64,000 bases of DNA, taken from Nostoc sp. LEGE 12450 (GTDB lineage Bacteria; Cyanobacteriota; Cyanobacteriia; Cyanobacteriales; Nostocaceae). The stretch is from NCBI RefSeq assembly GCF_015206895.1, contig NZ_JADEXU010000015.1:19550-83549 (forward strand), given 5' to 3'. The notes under the pieces are model-generated. The model was given only the letters and a program-made list of their open reading frames with translations. It was not told the DNA's origin and searched no databases. Each line of letters opens with the position of its first letter. The first letter of the stretch is position 1. The translations under genes and the position numbers were made by a program. This document shows positions 58,622-64,000 of this stretch, one piece after another.

Positions 58622-59412
58622 TACACACCCACCTCAGCAGCCGCAAATTCTTCCAGCACCCAGTCATAACCGCGAGACTCTAATTCCAGCGCCAGTTCTT
58701 TACCACCACTCGTAATAATCTGCCCTTGTGCCATCACATGCACAAAATCAGGCACAATATAATCGAGTAATCTTTGATAGTGAGTAATCAAAATTGTCGA
58801 ATTTTCTGGACTTGCCAGTTGATTTACCCCATTTGCCACAATTCGGAGCGCGTCAATATCCAAACCCGAATCAGTTTCATCCAAAATTCCTAACTTTGGT
58901 TCTAGCAGCGCCATTTGCAGAATTTCATTCCGCTTCTTCTCTCCACCAGAAAACCCTTCATTCAAACTCCGACTGAGAAAACTGGGATTCATCTTCACCA
59001 CATCCAGCTTTTCCTCAATCAAATCGTCAAAATCAAAAGCGTCTATTTCCTCTAAACCTTGCGCCTTCCGACGAGAATTGTACGCCACCCGCAAGAAATC
59101 CAAATTGCTCACACCCGGAATTTCTAACGGATACTGAAACGCCAAAAATACACCACTTCTGGCCCGTTCCTCCGGCTCCAACTCCAACAAATTCTGCCCC
59201 TGAAAAATCACCTCACCGCCAGTCACCTCATACGCCGGATGCCCAGCTAACACCTTAGAAAAAGTACTCTTACCAGAACCATTCGGCCCCATAATCGCAT
59301 GAATTTCACCCGATCGCACCTCAAGATTCACACCTTTCAAAATCGGTGTCCCATCAACATTAGCCGTCAGATTCCGTACCGACAGCACAACTTCACTATT
59401 TTCAATAATCAT
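58621..59412 (-). CDS. sufC: Fe-S cluster assembly ATPase SufC
   Basis: A 263-residue ABC-type ATPase that energises the SufBCD scaffold. Walker [17 protein letters not shown], signature [18 protein letters not shown], Walker [17 protein letters not shown] and the switch histidine in [14 protein letters not shown] start at the ATG 59412 ([15 protein letters not shown]), which has AAGGGAGAG upstream; the longer frame to 59457 would translate a dispersed GC-rich repeat ([12 protein letters not shown]), not family sequence. Between sufB and sufD. Confidence 0.96.
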   Translation of the reverse strand: MIIENSEVVLSVRNLTANVDGTPILKGVNLEVRSGEIHAIMGPNGSGKSTFSKVLAGHPAYEVTGGEVIFQGQNLLELEPEERARSGVFLAFQYPLEIPGVSNLDFLRVAYNSRRKAQGLEEIDAFDFDDLIEEKLDVVKMNPSFLSRSLNEGFSGGEKKRNEILQMALLEPKLGILDETDSGLDIDALRIVANGVNQLASPENSTILITHYQRLLDYIVPDFVHVMAQGQIITSGGKELALELESRGYDWVLEEFAAAEVGV

Positions 59413-59420
59413 CTTCTCTC

Positions 59421-59455
59421 CCTTCTCCGCGCTCTCTGCGCCTCTGCGGTTCGTC
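59421..59455. repeat. Dispersed repeat in the sufB-sufC spacer
   Basis: Minus-strand GAACCGCAGAGGCGCAGAG followed by AGCGCGGAGAAGG, a motif widespread in Nostoc intergenic DNA, here ending at the sufC ribosome binding site. Confidence 0.6.
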
Positions 59456-59513
59456 ATTCTTCCAAAAGATAAACACAGAACGCCGATGTCCCTGTGTTTA
59501 TCCTTCCTTCCAC

Positions 59514-60953
59514 TTATCCAACACTGCCTTCCAACTTCAAACTCAACAACTTATCAGCTTCCACAGCAAACTCCATCGGTAGCTGATTGAAAACATCCTT
59601 ACAGAAGCCGCTAATCATCATCGAAATAGCATCTTCCGAAGAAATACCGCGTTGAGCAAAGTAAAATAACTGATCTTCCCCAATCTTAGAAGTAGAAGCT
59701 TCATGCTCCACCTTCGCACCGTTATTTTGCACCTGAATATAAGGAAAAGTATTCGCATGGGCATTATCCCCAATCAGCATTGAGTCACACTGAGAATAAT
59801 TTCTCGCCCCTTTCGCTGTCGGGTTAACTTTCACCAAACCCCGATAGCTATTACTAGAATTACCTGCGGAGATTCCTTTAGAAATAATTGTACTGCGGGT
59901 ATTCTTACCTACGTGAATCATCTTACTACCCGTATCAGCTTGCTGCTGATGATTTGTCAGCGCCACCGAGTAAAACTCACCCACAGAGTTATCACCCACC
60001 AACACACAGCTAGGATATTTCCAAGTAATTGCCGAACCTGTTTCTACTTGAGTCCAGGAAATCTTGGAATTTACGCCCTGACACAAACCGCGCTTGGTGA
60101 CAAAGTTGTAAATACCGCCTTTACCGTTAGCATCGCCAGCGTACCAGTTTTGCACAGTAGAGTATTTAATCTCAGCGTTGTCGAGGGCGACAAGTTCCAC
60201 AACTGCGGCGTGCAATTGGTTGCTGTCATACATCGGTGCAGTGCAACCTTCGAGGTAAGAAACATAACTACCTTCTTCGGCGACAATCAAAGTCCGCTCA
60301 AATTGTCCCGTATCACCAGAGTTGATGCGGAAGTAGGTAGACAGTTCCATTGGGCATTTTACGCCTTTAGGAATATAGACAAAAGAACCATCGCTAAATA
60401 CGGCGGCGTTCAAGGCGGCAAAATAATTGTCAGCGATGGGAACAACGCTACCCAAGTATTTTTTGATCAGTTCTGGGTGTTCTTGCAACGCTTCGGAAAA
60501 CGAACAGAAAATAACGCCATCTTCCGCTAGCTTTTCTTTAAATGTAGTAGCAACAGAAACGCTATCGAAAATTGCATCAACGGCGACATTTGCCAGCCGT
60601 TTCTGTTCAGATAGGGAAATGCCTAACTTCTCAAAGGTTTCTAAAAGGGTTGGATCAACTTCATCCAAACTGTTTAGTTTTTCTTTCTTGCGTTTTGGCG
60701 CTGAATAGTAAATGATATCCTGATAATTTATTGGCGGATACTTGACATTCGGCCAAGTTGGTTCCGTCATTTTTTGCCACTGGCGATAAGCTCTGAGACG
60801 AAAGTCCAGCATGAACTGTGGCTCGTTCTTCTTAGAGGAGATCAAGCGGATAACGTCCTCGTCTAGTCCACGCGGTATGGTGTCGGACTCAATGTCTGTG
60901 ACAAAGCCGTACTTGTAGGGTTGGTTGACTAAGGTTTTGACAGTGGCACTCAT
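59514..60953 (-). CDS. sufB: Fe-S cluster scaffold subunit SufB
   Basis: The 479-residue main scaffold on which Fe-S clusters are built. Features: [60 protein letters not shown], and the C-terminal [20 protein letters not shown] with the conserved glutamate and the SufD-contacting histidine region. It is the first gene of the operon, preceded by the SufR operators. Full length, no abnormality. Confidence 0.97.
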   Translation of the reverse strand: MSATVKTLVNQPYKYGFVTDIESDTIPRGLDEDVIRLISSKKNEPQFMLDFRLRAYRQWQKMTEPTWPNVKYPPINYQDIIYYSAPKRKKEKLNSLDEVDPTLLETFEKLGISLSEQKRLANVAVDAIFDSVSVATTFKEKLAEDGVIFCSFSEALQEHPELIKKYLGSVVPIADNYFAALNAAVFSDGSFVYIPKGVKCPMELSTYFRINSGDTGQFERTLIVAEEGSYVSYLEGCTAPMYDSNQLHAAVVELVALDNAEIKYSTVQNWYAGDANGKGGIYNFVTKRGLCQGVNSKISWTQVETGSAITWKYPSCVLVGDNSVGEFYSVALTNHQQQADTGSKMIHVGKNTRSTIISKGISAGNSSNSYRGLVKVNPTAKGARNYSQCDSMLIGDNAHANTFPYIQVQNNGAKVEHEASTSKIGEDQLFYFAQRGISSEDAISMMISGFCKDVFNQLPMEFAVEADKLLSLKLEGSVG

Positions 60954-61082
60954 CAGTAATAATCTCTCGTGTTCGGAACTTGAATCTCTCTATAAGGATG
61001 GGAAACGGGGTTTCTTTAGCCGATTCCCATCTACCGTTACGGAATGGTTACACGGCTGCTAGAATAGTGGTGGAGAGTAAAA

Positions 61083-61096
61083 CAACAGCTATGTTG
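61083..61096. promoter_or_regulatory. SufR operator 1
   Basis: CAAC-AGCTAT-GTTG, exactly the CAAC-N6-GTTG inverted repeat known for SufR in Synechocystis. The palindrome extends to AACAACA/TGTTGTT. Confidence 0.8.
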
Positions 61097-61127
61097 TTTA
61101 ATCTATCTTCATTTTACGCTAAATTAA

Positions 61128-61141
61128 CAACAACAATGTTG
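61128..61141. promoter_or_regulatory. SufR operator 2
   Basis: CAAC-AACAAT-GTTG, a second match to CAAC-N6-GTTG, 45 bases from the first. Two sites were also described for the Synechocystis suf promoter. Confidence 0.75.
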
Positions 61142-61266
61142 TCAAAGTCAAACAATTTTGGATTTTAGATTTGCAATTTTGGTTTGAAAGAGACCACAAA
61201 GGTGCTTGGCTCAAGGATTTTAGATTGACGATAGCGTAGCGGGGCATATACCAGAAAACTTTTTTA

Positions 61267-61297
61267 ATCCAAAATCCAAAATCCAAAATCCAAAATC
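61267..61297. repeat. Heptamer tandem repeat ATCCAAA
   Basis: Four exact ATCCAAA units plus ATC, in the sufR leader. Complementary copies lie 100 bp upstream. Confidence 0.85.
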
Positions 61298-61358
61298 GGT
61301 ACGGTCAAATTTTCCAAGAAATTAATTTTTGGGGCGTTCGCTGAACGTCTCGCACCAC

Positions 61359-62048
61359 ATGAAGATGGCGACTACCCACCAGTCCTCAACCAAGCAAGAT
61401 ATCCTAGAATATCTGCACAAACACGAAAAAGCAACGGCTTTGGAGCTAGCTGAAGTTTTAGACGTTACCCCCCAAGCTATTCGTCGCCATCTCAAAGATT
61501 TGGAGACGGAGGAGCTAGTTTTGTATTCAACATCAGTGCAGGCGGCGGGGATGGGGCGGCCGCAGCATCTTTATGAGCTGAGTCGTCAAGGACGCGATCG
61601 CTTGCATCGAACAATGAGCGATCGCTTTGGTGATGCAAGCGGAAATTTTGCGGTTTCGCTGCTAGACACCTTAGCCGAAACGGTAGGACACGACCAATTT
61701 AAATCGATTTTAGAGAAACAGTGGCAGCGCAAAGCTAAAGAATACCGCGATCGCGTCGGTAACGGTTCACTGCGAGAACGTGTAGCCAACTTAGTAGAGT
61801 TGAGAAAAGCAGAAGGCTTCATGGCGGAGTATCACGCTGTTGATGTGAATGACTCCTTTGAGTGCGATCGCTTTATCTTAATGGAACATAACTGCGCCAT
61901 TTCCAACGTTGCCGAGTCTTTCCCCAGCATCTGTGGTCACGAATTAGAAATGTTTGCAGCCGTCTTACCAGATTGTACCGTAGAGCGCACCCACTGGATT
62001 ATCGATGGCGAACATCGTTGTGGCTATTTAGTACAAGTTCGTCATTAG
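61359..62048 (+). CDS. sufR: Iron-sulfur sensing repressor SufR
   Basis: A DNA-binding repressor of about 229 residues for the divergent suf operon. The N-terminal winged helix (TKQDILEYLHKHEKATALEL, VTPQAIRRHLKDLE) binds the CAAC-N6-GTTG sites; the C-terminal part has the cysteines that hold a [4Fe-4S] cluster (FECDRF, EHNCAIS, FPSICGHE, LPDCTVE). When the cluster is lost, repression ends. I use the ATG at 61359; another ATG two codons on (MATTHQSSTK) is equally plausible, and the longer frame from 61329 would translate repeat DNA. Confidence 0.95.
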   Translation: MKMATTHQSSTKQDILEYLHKHEKATALELAEVLDVTPQAIRRHLKDLETEELVLYSTSVQAAGMGRPQHLYELSRQGRDRLHRTMSDRFGDASGNFAVSLLDTLAETVGHDQFKSILEKQWQRKAKEYRDRVGNGSLRERVANLVELRKAEGFMAEYHAVDVNDSFECDRFILMEHNCAISNVAESFPSICGHELEMFAAVLPDCTVERTHWIIDGEHRCGYLVQVRH

Positions 62049-62106
62049 TCATTTGTGAAAACTACTACCCCCTCTTTAATAATCAACTAAATTTGAGATA
62101 GCGTTT

Positions 62107-62367
62107 ATGGATGTACCAACACAGCAACCATCAGCACAATTTTTAACTCTGGAAGAGTCAGCAAAAGTAGACGCAGCGTTGTTGTCTTCCCCAGAAAAAT
62201 TTTTAACAAGATTGACAATTTCATCACTTAAGCTTTTGAAACATATCGCCCAAGAATATGGTGTTGTTATTGAAGATTTGACAGCACAGCAAATAATAGC
62301 TTGGTTCGAAAAAGATGGTAAAATCCGCCGTGAAGAGGGCATTGAAGGTTCATATCTTAAATGGTGA
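62107..62367 (+). CDS. Small conserved hypothetical protein
   Basis: An 86-residue acidic, helical protein without signal or membrane segment (LTLEESAKVDAALLSSPEKF, LTRLTISSLKLLKHIAQEYG, IRREEGIEGSYLKW at the end). I have the impression of similar proteins in many cyanobacteria, with unknown function. It follows sufR by 58 bases on the same strand and could be co-transcribed with it. ATG at 62107. Confidence 0.7.
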   Translation: MDVPTQQPSAQFLTLEESAKVDAALLSSPEKFLTRLTISSLKLLKHIAQEYGVVIEDLTAQQIIAWFEKDGKIRREEGIEGSYLKW

Positions 62368-62420
62368 TCTGTAGTAGTATAATTTACATTTCATTGACTT
62401 TGAAAAAATATTCATATAGG

Positions 62421-62466
62421 ATATCCCGCATCTAAAAAACATTATTGTTGCTTAGAAGCGGGATAT
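62421..62466. terminator. Inverted repeat between convergent genes
   Basis: ATATCCCGC and GCGGGATAT, 9-bp perfect arms around a 28-base loop, between the rightward 86-residue protein gene and the leftward KGG-protein gene. A shared terminator is plausible. Confidence 0.45.
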
Positions 62467-62543
62467 TAACAAATAGGATATGTTGGAAATTGTCCTAAAC
62501 CCCAATACTAAAGTGAGAATCTTTTAAATGCCAGGCGATGAGT

Positions 62544-62873
62544 CTATTTATTTTTGTGACTTTGCCGCCCAGCCTCAGCATGTTGTTCTGGCGTGCCTCC
62601 TTGGGTACCTTTTTCTTCACTATCAGCATCATCACTATCTTGATTACGACCGCCACTGTGAGATTTCTTACCACCTTCACGACCGATTTCAGCCATGTGT
62701 TCTCTATCCTGACTCACAGCTTCACCACCTTTGTGCCCAGCCTCACGAGCTTCTTCAGATGTAAACTCATGGGCAGTACCCTTTTCATGGGCAGCTTGTC
62801 CGCCCTTACTTGCTATTTCGCGTTGCTTGTCATCATCCATTGAAGCAAAACCACGTTTGCTTGTGTCTGCCAT
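62544..62873 (-). CDS. KGG-repeat stress protein (Con-10/GsiB-like)
   Basis: A 109-residue highly hydrophilic protein built on the KGG motif: KQREIASKGGQAAHEKG, EAREAGHKGGEAVSQD and MAEIGREGGKKSHSGG, with a glycine-, glutamate- and lysine-rich tail. Such proteins (Bacillus GsiB, fungal Con-10) are induced by stress and starvation and resemble plant group 1 LEA proteins. Start at ATG 62873 with AAGGAG upstream; the longer frame to 62918 runs through the leader. Monocistronic. Likely linked to desiccation or salt tolerance, as inferred from the family. Confidence 0.88.
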   Translation of the reverse strand: MADTSKRGFASMDDDKQREIASKGGQAAHEKGTAHEFTSEEAREAGHKGGEAVSQDREHMAEIGREGGKKSHSGGRNQDSDDADSEEKGTQGGTPEQHAEAGRQSHKNK

Positions 62874-63143
62874 GATAGTACTCCTTGTAATCAAATAAAA
62901 CTCTTGCTTTTTTAGCAAGTCAAAACCTTATCTCGGTTTTGTATTAATACATTGACTTTTTTAATTTAGCTATTCAAATACGATATATTCATGATCCTTT
63001 AGTAAGAAACATTCCATACTGATACTCAACTTCGGATATACAACTAAAGTTGCTATTTACTTGTAAAATTAGTATGCAAAAAAATTGTGAGATTACCCAT
63101 CTTCTGTCACTCTCCGGAATAAGCAAGTAGTTCAGGAGCTAAA

Positions 63144-63780
63144 TCATCCAGAAGCATAAAAGGGTTTAAATTGATTCATGGCTGCAATTAAATGATTGAA
63201 TCCCAGTAACAACTGTGAATTAGGGAAAATGGTTAACCAGGAATAAATTAACCAAAATAGTAAAAGTGGTTGGATAATGAGACGCAGATTATTTAAAGTA
63301 TTCTTCCATCCGGATTCATGATTCCATTGCGGATGATTAGAAAAATCAACATCACTATTTTCTTGTGCTTCAGTCTCAAGTTGACGAGATTGATTGAAGC
63401 CTAAGAAGACTGGAGAATTTAAACTAATCATCGTGTAAACACAAAAAATAATCTCCCACCCTTCGGGTTCGCCAGTCGCTCATGGGGGGAACCCCCAAGA
63501 CCGCGCTGGCTCACCATCTCTCAATATGTTGGAAATTAGTAAAACGGTAATCTGTCCAGCCTAGTTCCTGTTTACACTGTCGAAACCCATATTCTACCCA
63601 GGTTCTTAATCCATATAAATCGCCTAAAGTCTTCTTCAAATTCCCTTGAAGATTCGTCATCACGAAGGAGGTATAATTTTCTGGCATGGTTTCTGGGTCA
63701 GTAGTTATTTCCTAGTAAGTTAGGCTCTTGCTGTAAATTATATTACTGAAGATGATGCCTTCGGTTGGTTTAACCACTGT
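63144..63780 (-). pseudogene. IS701-type transposase, C-terminal remnant, disrupted
   Basis: On the minus strand the segment from about 63714 to 63514 reads ITTDPETMPENYTSFVMTNL, LYGLRTWVEYGFRQCKQELG, WTDYRFTNFQHIERW, the C-terminal region of IS701-family DDE transposases. The frame stops at TGA because 55 bp (63459-63513) are inserted. Skipping them, W-E-I-I-F-C-V-Y-T continues directly into MISLNSPVFLGFNQ and the last 90 residues (to 63144), which look like a full C-terminus. A TAG near 63710 and weak similarity beyond it show further decay; the N-terminal half is not in view. Confidence 0.75.
63459..63513. repeat. 55-bp dispersed palindromic repeat inside the transposase remnant
   Basis: Minus-strand sequence TGAGCCAGCGCGGTCTTGGG ... 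GAACCCGAAGGG. CCAG-x-GC...TTGGGGG pairs imperfectly with CCCCCCATGAGCGACTGG, making one hairpin. Removing it restores the transposase frame (ERW-WEII), so it is an insertion of exactly 55 bp between two TGG triplets. Confidence 0.7.
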
Positions 63781-64000
63781 GGTCTATTTACCTGAAAATT
63801 GCTGTAATATATTTCTCTTTTAAAAAATATCTGATTAAAATTGCGTAGTCTTATCAATACCTACCCTATAAAGTAAGTAAGTGGGTGCTAAAATTTTCCG
63901 CTATGTAACAGAATTTTAACCAGAGTTTTTAGAATTAAATTTTACACGTCGTGTACTGTAATTGCTTTTTTCCCCTCTAGCTTGAACGCCATTGATTACA
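63781..64000. other. End of window, no gene recognised
   Basis: AT-rich sequence with no believable coding frame; possibly more of the decayed insertion element. Confidence 0.3.

Larger units (their letters stand above)
60954..61358. promoter_or_regulatory. sufB-sufR divergent control region with repeats
   Basis: About 400 bases carrying two SufR-type operators (61083-61096 and 61128-61141), then A/T-rich heptamer repeat DNA: TTTGGATTTTAGA-like at 61150-61165, complementary to the ATCCAAA array at 61267-61297, and a palindromic GCGTTCGCTGAACGTC at 61334-61349 just before sufR. Confidence 0.7.

Noticed and set aside
59913..60530. 205-codon plus frame opposite sufB
   Set aside because: Antisense shadow of conserved sufB.
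62478..63540. 14-base match ATATGTTGGAAATT at about 62478 and at the transposase remnant (about 63524), taken as possible element ends
   Set aside because: Flanks do not match; a 14-base match is expected by chance in 64 kb of AT-rich DNA.

Overview
The window is chromosomal DNA from a filamentous, probably heterocyst-forming cyanobacterium of the Nostoc/Anabaena group. Evidence: many copies of the octamer gcgatcgc (HIP1), a phycobilisome core operon (apcE-apcA-apcB-apcC), a cyanobacterial ATP synthase operon with both b and b' subunits, a DnaE split by a split intein, a cyanobacterial tmRNA tag, paired flavodiiron proteins, a SufR-controlled suf operon, and the heptanucleotide tandem repeats and small dispersed palindromic repeats typical of Nostoc. 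The DnaE intein half is very close to the one I remember from Nostoc punctiforme, but the species cannot be named from this alone.

Layout. 0.1-4.4 kb: N-terminal half of DNA polymerase III alpha fused to a split-intein N fragment (-), a dicarboxylate/amino-acid symporter (+) and a 59-residue protein (-). 4.9-10 kb: an unusual membrane protein with a secretion-ATPase-like N-terminal domain, then a flavodiiron pair (flv3-type followed by flv1-type). 10.9-12.3 kb: a truncated transposase, a decayed gene and ssrA (tmRNA). 12.4-18.9 kb: the atpI-B-E-G-F-H-A-C operon on the minus strand. 19.4-21.8 kb: a methyltransferase and a ComB-family phosphatase. 21.9-34.7 kb: a Wzx/Wzy-type exopolysaccharide locus (galE, priming glycosyltransferase, Wzc-like tyrosine kinase, flippase, three GT2 glycosyltransferases, EpsG-like polymerase, secreted hydrolase-like protein). 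35.8-41 kb: apcE-A-B-C. 41-45 kb: a PUA/EVE-like protein and a small apparently biosynthetic cluster (Fe/2-oxoglutarate oxygenase-like enzyme divergent from a methyltransferase and a haem-oxygenase-like di-iron enzyme). 45.1-47.2 kb: an H-NOX gas sensor and its histidine kinase. 47.5-55.7 kb: ftsW, two related membrane-anchored Ig-like proteins (one with WD40 repeats), an orphan ParA-like ATPase and a Uma2-type nuclease. 56-62 kb: sufB-C-D-S with divergent sufR. 62-64 kb: two small conserved proteins and an IS701-type transposase remnant that is itself interrupted by a 55-bp dispersed repeat.

How the parts fit. Energy and light-harvesting housekeeping operons (atp, apc) frame a complete polysaccharide export locus, which looks like accessory DNA placed between them. 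The Flv pair and the Suf system both deal with oxygen or iron-sulfur stress. The most novel-looking unit is the three-enzyme cluster at 41.8-44.8 kb: its enzyme classes (2OG oxygenase, SAM methyltransferase, haem-oxygenase-like oxidase) often co-occur in small natural-product pathways, and I do not recognise this combination. Also worth attention are two small dispersed repeats caught inside coding sequence (in frame in sufD; disrupting the transposase remnant), a Wzc-like kinase whose P-loop lysine is arginine, and a 60-bp internal duplication in a glycosyltransferase.
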